A stretch of 64,000 nucleotides of DNA from Rhodohalobacter sulfatireducens (GCF_022012475.1 NZ_JAKLWS010000014.1:38873-102872), one strand, 5' to 3'. Counted from the first letter of the stretch, positions 53,307-63,985 are shown. Notes: generated by a model not told the origin, from the letters alone. Made by a program: numbers and translations.

Positions 53307-56153
53307 TTGCAAGAAAACATTGTTATTCGCGGAGCACGCGAGCACAATCTCAAAAATATAGATATAAACATTCCCAGGGAGAAGTTCGTGGTTCTAACCG
53401 GAATTTCCGGATCTGGAAAATCATCCCTTGCATTTGATACTATATATGCGGAAGGTCAGCGCCGATTCCTGGAATCTCTTTCTGCATATGCCCGGCAATT
53501 TCTGGGTATGATGGAGCGCCCCGATATCGATTTTATTGACGGCCTCTCCCCCGTAATCTCCATAGATCAAAAAACCACGAATCGAAATCCCCGTTCCACT
53601 GTTGGAACAATTACAGAAATTTATGACTTCCTGAGACTTCTGTATGCACGAATCGGTGTTCCGTACTCCTATCAATCCGGCAATAAAATGGAGAAACAAA
53701 CTTCCGACCAGATCGTCTCCTCTATTATGGAGCTGGAAGAAGGTACCAAAGCTTACTGCCTGGCCCCGGTTGTTCGTGGAAGAAAAGGTCATTACCGTGA
53801 GCTGTTTGAACAGATGAAAAAACAGGGATATATAACGGCACGTGTAGATGGCGAATTAATTGATCTTGAAGGCGAAATTAAACTCGATCGGTACAAAACT
53901 CACAATATCGAGATTGTAGTTGATCGATTTGTGATTTCTGATAAGAGCGAAAAACGGATTTCCGAAAGTGTACACCTTGCCCTGGAGATGGCTGACGGCA
54001 ACCTGATTCTCGGCATCCAGAAGGATGGTGAAATCAACGATAAAGTGTACAGCAAAAACCTGTATGATCCCGAGAGCGGACTCTCCTATGAAGACCCCGC
54101 ACCCAACCTCTTTTCATTTAATTCTCCGTACGGTGCATGTAAAGCATGTAACGGCCTGGGATACCGCTATGATGTAAGCCGGGATCTTGTAATTCAAAAT
54201 CCTGAAAAAACCATCAACGAAGGTGCCATTCGGTTTTTAGGTGAGCCGAGGGATATTTTTGTTTTCAAACAATTAAAAGCCGTTTTAGGTACCGTTGATC
54301 TTGATTTTGACACGCCTATTGAAGATTTCTCAGAAGAAGCTCTGGACCTTCTCTTTGAAGGTGGCGGTGATCAGAAGTTTAACGTCAGCTATGATTTCAA
54401 GAAAAATAATGTCACCTATAAGCATAAGTTTTCAGGACTTCGATCCATCATTCGTGAACAGTACGAAGAGAGTAAATCCAACAAACAGCGTGACAAGGCA
54501 AAAGCTTATCTTTCCAAAATAAATTGCCCCGATTGCGGAGGCGGCCGGCTCAACCCGGAAGCTCTGTCTTATAAAATAGATGGATTGAACATCCATGATC
54601 TCGTGGAGCAGGATATCGCGAGCCTTCGAAAAACAATTGGAAATCTAAAACTGAATGAGCGCCAGAGAAAGATTGGTCAGCAAGTACTGAAAGAGGTAAT
54701 CGACCGAATTGACTTTTTACTGAATGTAGGGCTCAACTATCTAACTCTTGACCGCGAAGCACAAACATTAAGTGGCGGCGAGGCTCAGAGAATTCGTCTC
54801 GCAACGCAGATCGGAACTCAACTTGTAGGTGTGCTTTACATCCTGGATGAGCCGAGTATCGGTCTTCATCAGAAAGACAATATCAAACTGATCAACTCAC
54901 TTGAAACGCTTAGAGATCTTGGGAACTCAGTCATTGTTGTTGAGCACGATCGAGAAACCATTGAGCATGCCGACTATGTGGTTGACCTTGGTCCGGGTGC
55001 CGGAACAGAGGGCGGGTATATCGTGACCGAAGGAAAACCGGAAGAACTCGATCCCGATTCAATGACCACTAAATTTCTTCGGGATGAAGAGGTGATTCCC
55101 TACCCCGATGAAAGAAGAAAAGGGTCCGGAGAAAGCCTGAAAGTAAAGACAGCAACCGGACATAATCTAAAGGAAGTTGATCTTGAGATCCCTCTTGGAA
55201 AATTTATTTGTGTAACCGGAGTCAGTGGCAGTGGTAAAAGTTCGCTCATTAATCAAACACTCACTCCGATTTTATCGAACGAGTTTTATAACTCTAAAGA
55301 TGTACCACTACCCTATCAAGAGATAGAGGGAATTGAGAATGTAGATAAGGTGATCTCTATTGATCAGAGCCCGATTGGCCGCACTCCCCGGTCGAATCCC
55401 GGCACCTACACAAAAGTGTTTGATCACATTCGATCTCTTTTTGCAGAACTTCCCGAATCAAAAATCAGGGGATATGATCAGGGTCGATTCTCTTTTAACG
55501 TAAAAGGAGGACGTTGTGAAGCATGCAAAGGCGACGGCGTTAGAAAAATTGAAATGAATTTCCTGCCCGATGTATATGTGGATTGCGAAGAGTGCAACGG
55601 CCAGCGCTATAACCGGGAAACCCTCGAAATCCATTATAAGGGTAAAAATATCTCGGATGTATTGCAGATGCCGATCAGCGAAGCAGAGAAGTTTTTTGAT
55701 TCCATTCCAGCGATCAAGCGGAAGCTGAAAACTCTAAATTCTGTAGGTTTGGGATATTTAACACTTGGGCAGTCCAGCACAACATTAAGCGGTGGCGAGG
55801 CTCAGAGAATTAAACTCTCGCGGGAGCTTTCAAAAATCGGTACCGGCGATACGGTTTATATTATGGATGAACCAACCACCGGCCTCCACTTCCAGGATGT
55901 TCGAATGCTGGTAAATGTAATTCAAAAACTTGTGAACAAGGGTAATACAGTTATTGTCATTGAGCACAATTTAGACCTTATCAAGGCCGCTGATTGGATT
56001 ATTGACCTCGGTCCTGAAGGCGGCCATGCCGGGGGTGAAATCATCGCTACAGGAACACCTGAAGATCTGGCCAAAAAAGAAGAAAGCTATACGGGGCGCT
56101 ATCTGAAACAAGAGTTTGTGAGAGAACAAAAGCGGGCAAAAACTACTGCCTGA
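53307..56153 (+). CDS. uvrA: Excinuclease ABC subunit A
   Basis: 948 residues, full-length UvrA. Two ATPase halves: Walker [14 protein letters not shown] (about 33-45) and [13 protein letters not shown] (about 637-649), with [19 protein letters not shown] and [18 protein letters not shown] signatures. Zinc modules are [26 protein letters not shown] and CEACKGDG with CEECNGQRY. It recognises bulky DNA lesions with UvrB. The start is a TTG (53307), since no ATG or GTG is in frame before [12 protein letters not shown] and no strong Shine-Dalgarno precedes it; this may limit expression. Confidence 0.96.
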   Translation: MQENIVIRGAREHNLKNIDINIPREKFVVLTGISGSGKSSLAFDTIYAEGQRRFLESLSAYARQFLGMMERPDIDFIDGLSPVISIDQKTTNRNPRSTVGTITEIYDFLRLLYARIGVPYSYQSGNKMEKQTSDQIVSSIMELEEGTKAYCLAPVVRGRKGHYRELFEQMKKQGYITARVDGELIDLEGEIKLDRYKTHNIEIVVDRFVISDKSEKRISESVHLALEMADGNLILGIQKDGEINDKVYSKNLYDPESGLSYEDPAPNLFSFNSPYGACKACNGLGYRYDVSRDLVIQNPEKTINEGAIRFLGEPRDIFVFKQLKAVLGTVDLDFDTPIEDFSEEALDLLFEGGGDQKFNVSYDFKKNNVTYKHKFSGLRSIIREQYEESKSNKQRDKAKAYLSKINCPDCGGGRLNPEALSYKIDGLNIHDLVEQDIASLRKTIGNLKLNERQRKIGQQVLKEVIDRIDFLLNVGLNYLTLDREAQTLSGGEAQRIRLATQIGTQLVGVLYILDEPSIGLHQKDNIKLINSLETLRDLGNSVIVVEHDRETIEHADYVVDLGPGAGTEGGYIVTEGKPEELDPDSMTTKFLRDEEVIPYPDERRKGSGESLKVKTATGHNLKEVDLEIPLGKFICVTGVSGSGKSSLINQTLTPILSNEFYNSKDVPLPYQEIEGIENVDKVISIDQSPIGRTPRSNPGTYTKVFDHIRSLFAELPESKIRGYDQGRFSFNVKGGRCEACKGDGVRKIEMNFLPDVYVDCEECNGQRYNRETLEIHYKGKNISDVLQMPISEAEKFFDSIPAIKRKLKTLNSVGLGYLTLGQSSTTLSGGEAQRIKLSRELSKIGTGDTVYIMDEPTTGLHFQDVRMLVNVIQKLVNKGNTVIVIEHNLDLIKAADWIIDLGPEGGHAGGEIIATGTPEDLAKKEESYTGRYLKQEFVREQKRAKTTA

Positions 56154-56266
56154 TATAATCAGTTTTCCTTTCAAAACAAAAATGCTTTCCTTGCAGGGCA
56201 TTGGTAGAAAACCAAAATACGAATGTCGGACAGGCATTCAGAAATGCCCCATGAATGTAACTTTAT

Positions 56267-58501
56267 ATGAAAAATCCACTTCGGAAATTCATTCCTAAGC
56301 AAGAAGTTATTCCATCAACCAAGGGGGGGTTAGGGACATTTGGCGGAGTATTTACTCCATCTATTTTAACCATCCTCGGGGTTATTATGTACCTCCGTTT
56401 TGGTTGGGTTGTAGGAAATGTTGGTTTAATTGGCACGTTGATCATTGTCACTCTTTCGACGTTTATTACGTTTCTTACTGCACTCTCAATTTCTGCAATT
56501 GCCACCGACCAAAGAGTGCGCATTGGCGGTGCCTATTATATGATTAGCCGGTCGCTTGGTATTGAATCCGGTGGTGCTATTGGTATTCCGCTTTACATAG
56601 CACAAGCATTATCGGTAGCACTTTACACTGTTGGTTTTGCAGAAAGTGTGGTTGGTGTCTTTCCTGAGTTAAATTTCAAAGTTGTTGGGCTTGTCACTAC
56701 GCTTGCCGTTGCCATTCTTGCTATTATTTCGGCAAAAGCTGCAATTCGGGCTCAATATTTTATAATGTTTGGGATTGCACTTTCGCTGCTTTCGCTGATT
56801 TTTGGGAGCCCTATTGAACAATCGAGTATTGAAATGTGGGGTGCTGCCGATCGTCATTCTGAAGGATTCTGGACTGTCTTCGCCGTTTTCTTCCCGGCCG
56901 TTACGGGAATTATGGCTGGTGTAAATATGTCTGGCGACCTCGAAGATCCATCCAGGTCTATTCCGCGAGGAACGTTTGCAGCGATTGGTGTTGGTTATTT
57001 GATCTACATGATTTTACCCATCATTTTGGCAACTCGCGCTGATGCCCTCACCCTCATTGAAGACCCTCTAATCATGAGAAAAATGTCATACTGGGGGGAT
57101 GCCATTCTCATTGGTGTTTGGGGTGCTACATTATCAAGTGCGGTAGGTAGTATATTAGGAGCTCCTCGTGTATTACAGGCTTTAGCTCGTGATGGTGTTC
57201 TGCCAAAATGGCTCCGTTGGCTTGGGCGTGGTGATGGTGATGACGATTCACCACGGGTCGGCACCGTTCTTACTCTCGGAGTTGCTCTTACTGCCGTGTA
57301 TTTTGGAAATCTCAATATCATTGCTCCAATACTAACAATGTTTTTCCTCACGACTTATGGTGTACTAAACATCACAGCCGGGATTGAACAACTACTGCAG
57401 AGCCCATCATTCAGACCCAAATTTAAAGTTCACTGGAGCCTTTCTTTGTTAGGAGCTTTGGGTTGTATCAGTGTTATGTTTTTGATTAACGCTGTTGCAA
57501 CAGGCATTGCGTTTTTGTTTGTGATTATCATATTCATCTGGCTGCAACGCAGGGAGTTAGAATCGGCCTGGGGGGATGTTCGGCGAGGTATTTGGATGGC
57601 ACTCACGCGTGCAGGTTTGATGCGGATGAGTGTAGAAACAGAAGCAAAAACATGGCGTCCGCATCCACTTGTTCTTTCCGGTGCTCCAACGAAACGTTTT
57701 CATTTGATTGAACTTGCTTCGTCCCTTACTCATAACAGAGGTATCCTCACCATCTCTACAGTTCTAACCAGCCAAAACATTAGTCATGTTCGACAGACTA
57801 AGATGGAGCAAAAAATCCGGGATTTTCTCTCCAAAAGGAGTATCCAAGGCCTTGTACGCGTTACGACTGCAAAAAGCCCGTTTGATGGTGGAAAAAAACT
57901 CGTTGATTCCTATGGTTTAGGAGCCCTTGTACCCAATACAGTTATCCTCGGAGACAGTGAAAACACCAACTCTATAAATGAATATTGCGATATGATTGCC
58001 CACTTCAATCAATTGCAGCGAAATGTCGTAATTGTACACGACAATAAAGAAAAAGGGTTTGGCAATAAAAAAATTATCGATATTTGGTGGGGTGGCCTGC
58101 AAGGCAACGGCGGATTGATGATACTCCTGGCCTATCTCCTACAAAGCAGCCGGACATGGTGGGATGCAAAAGTACGTGTAAAAATGGTGGTTGGTGACGA
58201 AAATGCAGCTAAAAATGCGCAAAGTAATTTAAACGATGTCATCAAAAAAGTCCGTATTGATGCCAAAGCAGAAGTGCTTGTTTATGGAGATAAAACATTC
58301 AACGAGATTTTGCATGAATCTTCTGGGGACGCCGATCTTGTATTTATGGGAATGGCCGAACCAGACGAAGATTTTACCTCTTACTATAGTCATCTTCAAA
58401 AACGGTTGAAGGGTTTACCAACCACAATTATGGTTCTTGCTGCTGAAGAGATTTCCTTCGGATCTGTGCTCATGCAGGAAGACACCTTTTATGAAGAATA
58501 G
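56267..58501 (+). CDS. Cation-chloride-cotransporter-type amino-acid/polyamine/cation permease
   Basis: 744 residues: about 12 transmembrane helices in the first 440 (LGTFGGVFTPSILTILGVIM, YLRFGWVVGN, RIGGAYYMISRSLGIESGGA), then a 300-residue soluble C-terminal region with two Usp-like alpha/beta segments (LSSAL-like HLIELASSLTHNRGILT, ADLVFMGMAEPDEDFTSY). The layout and the GGAYYMISRSLG block are those of bacterial SLC12-like (Na-K-Cl) cotransporters in the inner membrane. Ions are not predictable from the sequence. It is followed by an exported protein gene, 88 bases on. Confidence 0.9.
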   Translation: MKNPLRKFIPKQEVIPSTKGGLGTFGGVFTPSILTILGVIMYLRFGWVVGNVGLIGTLIIVTLSTFITFLTALSISAIATDQRVRIGGAYYMISRSLGIESGGAIGIPLYIAQALSVALYTVGFAESVVGVFPELNFKVVGLVTTLAVAILAIISAKAAIRAQYFIMFGIALSLLSLIFGSPIEQSSIEMWGAADRHSEGFWTVFAVFFPAVTGIMAGVNMSGDLEDPSRSIPRGTFAAIGVGYLIYMILPIILATRADALTLIEDPLIMRKMSYWGDAILIGVWGATLSSAVGSILGAPRVLQALARDGVLPKWLRWLGRGDGDDDSPRVGTVLTLGVALTAVYFGNLNIIAPILTMFFLTTYGVLNITAGIEQLLQSPSFRPKFKVHWSLSLLGALGCISVMFLINAVATGIAFLFVIIIFIWLQRRELESAWGDVRRGIWMALTRAGLMRMSVETEAKTWRPHPLVLSGAPTKRFHLIELASSLTHNRGILTISTVLTSQNISHVRQTKMEQKIRDFLSKRSIQGLVRVTTAKSPFDGGKKLVDSYGLGALVPNTVILGDSENTNSINEYCDMIAHFNQLQRNVVIVHDNKEKGFGNKKIIDIWWGGLQGNGGLMILLAYLLQSSRTWWDAKVRVKMVVGDENAAKNAQSNLNDVIKKVRIDAKAEVLVYGDKTFNEILHESSGDADLVFMGMAEPDEDFTSYYSHLQKRLKGLPTTIMVLAAEEISFGSVLMQEDTFYEE

Positions 58502-58589
58502 TCTGGTTTCAATCAGGTTGTTAGCATTATCTTTTTCTAAGAAAAAATGTTTGTCAACTGATTGGTTTCTGTCTATTTTTACAGGTCTG

Positions 58590-59147
58590 ATGAAAAACAG
58601 AATAGATCATATCATTCGGTCGGTTACAATCACATGCTTAATGGCAGGACTTCTTGCTCATTTGGTTGTGCCGTTTTCAAGCCAAGCCCAAAAAACGGCC
58701 TTTACCCGTTGGTTGAATCACAATGTGGTTGCCTCAGGAAATGAGAGTGAGATTAAACTCAGAAACACCATCAACGAGTTACCTGAACAAACCGGGGATT
58801 TCCTTGGATTGGTTCAGGAAGCTTCTGAGTTGGTTGCAAATCACAAAGATCATTTTAAAATCTTTGATAATGATACCGATGCAACCGATAATCCACCCGA
58901 ATCGAACTGGTTAATTGATCAATGGAATAATTTCCAAAATCAAAAATCCGGATTTAATTCTGTTCTGATTGAATCTGTAAAAATTTTGTCGAAATGGATT
59001 CCGAATAGTCCGGGATTCTCATCCTTCAAGGGTGATTTTGAGAAGCATCAGACAAAAATTCTCCCAGAACTTTTTTTCTACTCTTTCCGAGCATCTACAG
59101 ATCTCATACAACCTTTGAGTAGTGGTATCAGCATAAATGCTCCTTAG
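58590..59147 (+). CDS. Exported protein of unknown function
   Basis: The ATG at 58590 (185 residues) begins a signal peptide, MKNRIDHIIRSVTITCLMAG, cleaved near SSQA-QK; an earlier ATG in frame at 58437 lies inside the permease gene and lacks such a start. The mature protein is polar and helical (ELPEQTGDFLGLVQEASELV, IESVKILSKWIPN). It resembles nothing I know. It follows the permease on the same strand and precedes secD by 109 bases. Confidence 0.7.
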   Translation: MKNRIDHIIRSVTITCLMAGLLAHLVVPFSSQAQKTAFTRWLNHNVVASGNESEIKLRNTINELPEQTGDFLGLVQEASELVANHKDHFKIFDNDTDATDNPPESNWLIDQWNNFQNQKSGFNSVLIESVKILSKWIPNSPGFSSFKGDFEKHQTKILPELFFYSFRASTDLIQPLSSGISINAP

Positions 59148-59256
59148 TTACCCTCATCCAAGTCATTATTTACAAAAATGAACTACAAAACTGTGGTTCA
59201 TTATGATATCATCACCTCAACGATTTAACTCTATTTAAAAGATTATTTAAACGATT

Positions 59257-61098
59257 ATGAATTCACAGAATAACGGATTTAAAATTGGTAGCATCGTCGT
59301 GTTTCTTGGATTGACGATCTACTACCTGTTCCCCACTATCCAGTGGCAGCTGGAACAGAGACATATGGAAAGTATGGTGCCGTCGGAGCGTGTTCAGTAC
59401 CAGGAAGAGAATGCAGCTAAATTGCAAAATCTTCGAGAAGAGTCACTTTCACTTGGCCTTGACCTCCAGGGCGGTATGTATGTAACTCTTGAGGTAGGAA
59501 CCCCTCAGTTACTCTTAGAACTTGCCGGCGAATATGCAGATGAAGAACTTGAAGAAATTATTCAAGTAGCAAGAGACCGATCTTTCGAACAGCGTACAGA
59601 TTTTATTGATGAATTTGTAACTGAGTTTGAAACACGGAATCCCGATGGTTTGTTGAGCAGGTACTACCGTTCAGATGCGGATAATATAAATCGCAGGTCT
59701 TCGAATGAAGAAATTACAACTTACCTAAGACTGCAAAGAGATGAGGCTGTTGACCGGGCGATGGAAATTATTCGTTCTCGGGTTGACAGATATGGTGTAA
59801 CCGAACCCTCCATCCTTCAGCAGGGGAACAACCGAATTGTTGTTGAGCTGCCCGGTGTGGATGATGAGGAACGTGTACGGGAGCTATTGCGCGGAACTGC
59901 ACGACTTGAATTCAGACTGTTGCCAGAACCGGAAGAAATCAACGCTGTAAAACAACAACTTGCCGACTATTTCGGTAATCAAGCTCAAAATCAACAATCT
60001 GACTCACTTTCATCAGACACGTTGGGACAAGCTGACGATGAGGTAACAAACTTGCTTGAAGTTTTTGATCTTAGAGGAACGAATCAATATTCATTTGGAT
60101 ATACTGCGGGTCGTGATACTTCTACCGTGAACCGGCTCCTCGAACAAGAAGAAGTCCAGAGTTTCATCCCAAGAAATATGGAGCTCATGTGGGGAGCCAC
60201 ACCGTTTGCCGAAGATAATGGAACTGAACTTTATGAAATGATACCGGTTCGAAACCAGGTAGAGCTGACAGGTGACGTAATTTCTGAAGCTCGGGTCGCT
60301 TTTGAACCTACAACGAATGCCGCTGAAGTTTCCATGAGTATGAACGCAGAAGGTGCTCGTAGATGGTCAAGAATTACGGGAGCCAATATCGGTCGGCCGG
60401 TTGCTATTGTTTTGGACGGATATATCTATTCTTATCCAACGGTTCAGAACAAAATCAACAACGGGCAATCTTCGATTTCCGGTCTCGGCGGAGTTGAAGA
60501 AGCGGAAGACCTTGTAAACATTCTTTTGTCAGGTGCCTTACCTGCTCCGCTTGATATTATTGAAGAGCGAACAGTTGGTGCATCCCTCGGTGAAGATTCG
60601 ATCCAGGCCGGCCTCTACTCTACATTGTTTGGATTAGTTGTCGTGGCAATATTCATGATTATCTATTACCGTGTCGGTGGAGGAATTGCCGATCTGGCAC
60701 TTATATTGAACATCATATTTATTCTAGGAATCCTTGCCGCATTCAACGCTACTTTAACCCTACCGGGAATTGCCGGTATTGTATTGACGATCGGTATGGC
60801 GGTGGATGCCAACGTGCTAATATTTGACAGGATTCGCGAAGAGATGAGAGGCGGTAAAACACTTCGCGCCGCAATTGATAATGGTTACTCCAATGCTATG
60901 AGCGCCATTGTAGATGCCAACGTAACCACCTTTTTCGTGGCCATTATCCTTTACAGTTTTGGAGTCGGCCCCATCAAAGGTTTTGCGGTCACACTGATGG
61001 CTGGTATTGTAGCCTCATTATTTAGTGCAATTGTGATTACTCGCGTGGTCATTGATTACCTCACCCGCGACAAAACCGCTGAAGTTAACTTCGGATAA
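59257..61098 (+). CDS. secD: Protein translocase subunit SecD
   Basis: 613 residues. Helix 1 at 8-25, SLGLDLQGGMYVTLEV (D1 motif) near 67, the periplasmic P1 domain to about 430, then helices 2-6. GMAVDANVLIFDRIREEMRGG is the D4-type motif and SALVDANVTTFFVAI-like SAIVDANVTTFFVAIILYSF the final one. SecD uses the proton motive force to pull proteins through SecYEG. secF follows 39 bases downstream, so both are co-transcribed. Confidence 0.97.
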   Translation: MNSQNNGFKIGSIVVFLGLTIYYLFPTIQWQLEQRHMESMVPSERVQYQEENAAKLQNLREESLSLGLDLQGGMYVTLEVGTPQLLLELAGEYADEELEEIIQVARDRSFEQRTDFIDEFVTEFETRNPDGLLSRYYRSDADNINRRSSNEEITTYLRLQRDEAVDRAMEIIRSRVDRYGVTEPSILQQGNNRIVVELPGVDDEERVRELLRGTARLEFRLLPEPEEINAVKQQLADYFGNQAQNQQSDSLSSDTLGQADDEVTNLLEVFDLRGTNQYSFGYTAGRDTSTVNRLLEQEEVQSFIPRNMELMWGATPFAEDNGTELYEMIPVRNQVELTGDVISEARVAFEPTTNAAEVSMSMNAEGARRWSRITGANIGRPVAIVLDGYIYSYPTVQNKINNGQSSISGLGGVEEAEDLVNILLSGALPAPLDIIEERTVGASLGEDSIQAGLYSTLFGLVVVAIFMIIYYRVGGGIADLALILNIIFILGILAAFNATLTLPGIAGIVLTIGMAVDANVLIFDRIREEMRGGKTLRAAIDNGYSNAMSAIVDANVTTFFVAIILYSFGVGPIKGFAVTLMAGIVASLFSAIVITRVVIDYLTRDKTAEVNFG

Positions 61099-61137
61099 TC
61101 AATTTTTTAAAGAATTTAAAATAAACAGGTACACATT

Positions 61138-62055
61138 ATGAGATGGTTTGAAACACCAAGTTTTGATTTTATAAAAGCCACTAAAGTGGCGTATTTCCTG
61201 TCGGGTTCACTAATTATCATTTCGATTGTAGCCATTTTTACGATGGGTCTAACATATGGGATTGATTTCCGGGGTGGACAGGAATTCGTATTCGATTTTG
61301 ATAACCCGGTAGACGTTGTTGAAGTTCGGAGTGAATTGACTGAACCGCTCGGCAGTACACCCGAAGTAAAGCTTTTCGGTTCTGAAAGTGAAATTCTTGT
61401 TCGGGTTGATACGGAAGAAGATATCAACCAGACAAGAGAAACAATTATTTCCAACTTCAATGAGCTCTATCCCGATAACCCGGTTTCAGTTGAGAAAACT
61501 GATCTTGTAGGTCCCCGGTTTGCTGAAGATTTACGTATTGGTGCTCTCTACTCCATAATATTTGCACTTGCTGTGGTCTTCATCTATATCTTTATCCGGT
61601 TTAAGGGATGGTACTTCTCAGCCGGGGCGATTGCAGCTCTTGCTCATGACGTTCTCATTGTATTGGGTGTCTTTACTCTAATGGCGCAGTTTGCACCGTT
61701 TGACGTAAGTATAGACCAAACTATTATTGCTGCATTCCTGACCATTGTAGGGTACTCTCTGAACGATACCGTGGTAGTTTTTGACCGAATCCGTGAAAAT
61801 TCATTGGTTTACAAAACAATGAATTTCCAGGATATGATTAATAAAAGCCTCAATGATACTTTAAGCCGAACCGTTATCACTTCATTAACAACCTTGTTTG
61901 TGGTAACTGTGCTGTTTATCTTTGGAGGAGAGGTGCTGAAAGGCTTTGCGTTTGCACTCGTAATTGGAGTAATATTAGGGACTTACAGCTCCCTATTCGT
62001 TGCAAGTGCGCTCGTTGTAGAACTTCAGAAACGGGCCATGCAGGCCAAATCATAA
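61138..62055 (+). CDS. secF: Protein translocase subunit SecF
   Basis: 305 residues with six helices. GLTYGIDFRGGQEFVFDF, the helix 4 VGYSLNDTVVVFDRIRE and SLTTLFVVTVLFIFGGEVLKGFAFALVIG blocks, cut here around helix 5, are the SecF hallmarks. It partners SecD. A STAS-domain gene follows 27 bases later. Confidence 0.97.
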   Translation: MRWFETPSFDFIKATKVAYFLSGSLIIISIVAIFTMGLTYGIDFRGGQEFVFDFDNPVDVVEVRSELTEPLGSTPEVKLFGSESEILVRVDTEEDINQTRETIISNFNELYPDNPVSVEKTDLVGPRFAEDLRIGALYSIIFALAVVFIYIFIRFKGWYFSAGAIAALAHDVLIVLGVFTLMAQFAPFDVSIDQTIIAAFLTIVGYSLNDTVVVFDRIRENSLVYKTMNFQDMINKSLNDTLSRTVITSLTTLFVVTVLFIFGGEVLKGFAFALVIGVILGTYSSLFVASALVVELQKRAMQAKS

Positions 62056-62082
62056 CAATGTTTAATCTGAAATAGCTGATCT

Positions 62083-62427
62083 ATGAGTTTTAATGTTTCT
62101 GAAAAATACAACTGTGTAATTATCGAATTTAAAGGTAATGTGATGGGCGGACCCGATGCCGTCAGTTTGAATGAAGAACTTCATGAATTGATTGAAAAAG
62201 ATAAAACCAATGTTGTGGTTGATCTTGGTAAAGTGAAGTTTATGAATTCTTCCGGCTTAGGTATGTTGATTGGTGCGCTTACAACCATGAAAAAAGCCGG
62301 TGGTGATTTACGAATAGCAAATCCTACCGACAAAATTGAAAGCTTGCTCATTATTACAAAACTCATTACCGTATTCAAACACTACAAAACTCTGGATGAG
62401 GCAATTGCTTCGTACCAGGAAAACTAA
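62083..62427 (+). CDS. STAS-domain anti-sigma-factor antagonist
   Basis: 114 residues, a complete STAS domain. VVVDLGKVKFMNSSGLGMLI carries the regulatory Ser in NSSGLG (phosphorylation site of SpoIIAA/RsbV relatives). It may release a partner from an anti-sigma or act in Mla-like or polar regulatory complexes. No kinase or phosphatase partner is in the window. It lies 27 bases after secF and ends before a terminator. Confidence 0.9.
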   Translation: MSFNVSEKYNCVIIEFKGNVMGGPDAVSLNEELHELIEKDKTNVVVDLGKVKFMNSSGLGMLIGALTTMKKAGGDLRIANPTDKIESLLIITKLITVFKHYKTLDEAIASYQEN

Positions 62428-62457
62428 GTAGCTGTTAAACCTTTTAATTTTAAATAT

Positions 62458-62485
62458 GGAGGTGTTAACGCACCTCCTTTTTTTT
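62458..62485 (+). terminator. Intrinsic terminator abutting the purA start
   Basis: GGAGGTG (62458-62464) and CACCTCC (62471-62477), then eight T residues to 62485. The T run ends only 7 bases before the purA ATG at 62493, so the hairpin either stops the secDF-STAS transcript or acts as a leader hairpin of purA. The stem contains the only Shine-Dalgarno-like sequence, GGAGGTG. Confidence 0.85.
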
Positions 62486-62492
62486 GGATTTT

Positions 62493-63770
62493 ATGCCTGT
62501 ACGAATTGTTATTGGAGCCCAGTGGGGAGATGAAGGAAAAGGGAAAGTAGTAGATCTTTTAAGTTCGGACGCCAAGTATGTTGTCCGCTACCAGGGAGGA
62601 GCCAACGCTGGCCACACCCTTAAGTTTGAAGATACAACCATTGTCCTTCACCTTATTCCATCCGGCCTGTTCAACGGAAACTCAAAATGTATAATTGGCA
62701 ACGGTGTGGTGATCGACCCGATTGCTCTCGTTGAGGAACTCGAAGAAGTTCAATCCCACAATATTGAGTTGGAGGGCAGGCTATTTATAAGTAGCTCCGC
62801 CCACCTGATACTTCCCTATCACAAAGTATTAGACCAGGTAAAAGAGAAGAGCCGGGGAAGTGACGCCATTGGAACAACAGGACGCGGTATAGGGCCTGCA
62901 TATGTCAGTAAAGTTTCCAGAATTGGCATTCGCATGGATGATCTTTTGGATGAAAATTCTTTGAATGAAAAAATCCGAAAAAATCTCAAAGATATTAACA
63001 GGGCACTTGAGAATGTATATCATGAAGACCCCCTGGATGCCAATGAGATGATTGAAGAACTGAAACCTGCCATTGATAAAGTAAAACCATTCATCTGTAA
63101 CACTTCCCAAATTCTTCACGAGGCATTAGAAAACAATGAATCTGTTCTGCTTGAAGGGGCACAGGGAAGCCTCCTGGATGTAGATCACGGCACCTATCCA
63201 TTTGTTACATCATCCTCTCCTACGGCAGGTGGAGCTTGTACCGGCAGCGGAATTCCCCCTCTCGCTATCTCACATGCAATGGGAATTACAAAAGCATATG
63301 TTACCCGTGTAGGAAATGGCCCCTTCCCTACCGAATTAAACGACGAACACGGTAAAACTCTCCGAAAAAACGGGCAGGAGTTTGGAGCTACAACGGGACG
63401 CCCCCGGCGATGTGGCTGGCTCGATTTAGTTGCACTGAAATACGCCGTTCAACTTAACGGAATGAATGAACTGGCACTTACCAAACTCGATGTATTAGAT
63501 GATTTTAAAGAGATCAAAGTCTGTACCGAATACAAATTAGATCACGGGACAACGAAAACTTTTCCCCTTGATACTGAGAACGTAGAAAAAGCAAAACCGG
63601 TCTATAAATCTTTCGAAGGTTGGAAAACCTCAACGAGAGAGATCTCAACTTTTGAGAATCTACCGGAAAAAGCCAAAGAGTATATCGCTTTCATTGAAGA
63701 TTATGTAGGAGTATCATTTAATGTGATCTCAACAGGGCCGAAGCGATCTGAAACAATTGTTCGTTCGTAG
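62493..63770 (+). CDS. purA: Adenylosuccinate synthetase
   Basis: 425 residues from the ATG at 62493 (a TTG at 62484 lies inside the terminator T run). The start PVRIVIGAQWGDEGKGKVVD has the P-loop GDEGKGK and the catalytic Asp; NAGHT is the His catalytic motif, with IGTTGRGIGPAYV, EGAQGSLLDVDHGTYPFVTS and TGRPRRCGWLDLVALKYA next. It links IMP and Asp with GTP, the first step to AMP. Full length. Confidence 0.97.
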   Translation: MPVRIVIGAQWGDEGKGKVVDLLSSDAKYVVRYQGGANAGHTLKFEDTTIVLHLIPSGLFNGNSKCIIGNGVVIDPIALVEELEEVQSHNIELEGRLFISSSAHLILPYHKVLDQVKEKSRGSDAIGTTGRGIGPAYVSKVSRIGIRMDDLLDENSLNEKIRKNLKDINRALENVYHEDPLDANEMIEELKPAIDKVKPFICNTSQILHEALENNESVLLEGAQGSLLDVDHGTYPFVTSSSPTAGGACTGSGIPPLAISHAMGITKAYVTRVGNGPFPTELNDEHGKTLRKNGQEFGATTGRPRRCGWLDLVALKYAVQLNGMNELALTKLDVLDDFKEIKVCTEYKLDHGTTKTFPLDTENVEKAKPVYKSFEGWKTSTREISTFENLPEKAKEYIAFIEDYVGVSFNVISTGPKRSETIVRS

Positions 63771-63905
63771 GTCCAACAAAGAAATTTCAAAAAAGTGTTG
63801 AAAAGGAATACCGAAAGGTTTTATATTTGAAGTCTTGCTGATGTAGGATTTACACAGTTTTAGATTCTTGAACAGTTGAGACGCAGTACCTATTTATTGA
63901 TATTC

Positions 63906-63966
63906 GCGGGAATAGCTCAGTGGTAGAGTCCCGAGGCGTCGGGACCAACGAGAAGGTCACGCACCA
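63906..63966 (+). pseudogene. Rearranged tRNA-Gly-like sequence
   Basis: Positions 63906-63927 read as the first 22 bases of a tRNA-Gly (GCGGGAATAGCTCAG and the rest of the D arm). Then comes a GTCCCGA/TCGGGAC hairpin (63928-63945) in place of the anticodon arm, and a short AAGGTCACGCACCA at 63953-63966 like a variable loop with a deleted T arm. It cannot fold as a tRNA with a seven-base anticodon loop, so it should be non-functional. Confidence 0.6.
63928..63945. repeat. GTCCCGA-type hairpin inside the tRNA-like sequence
   Basis: GTCCCGA, GGCG, TCGGGAC. Same 7-bp arms as at 724-741 with a different loop. Confidence 0.65.
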
Positions 63967-63985
63967 AAAAAAATTATTGATTTAT

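Noticed and set aside
58437..58589. Upstream start of the exported protein before secD
   Set aside because: It lies within the permease gene and gives an N-terminus with no signal peptide, whereas the ATG at 58590 starts one.
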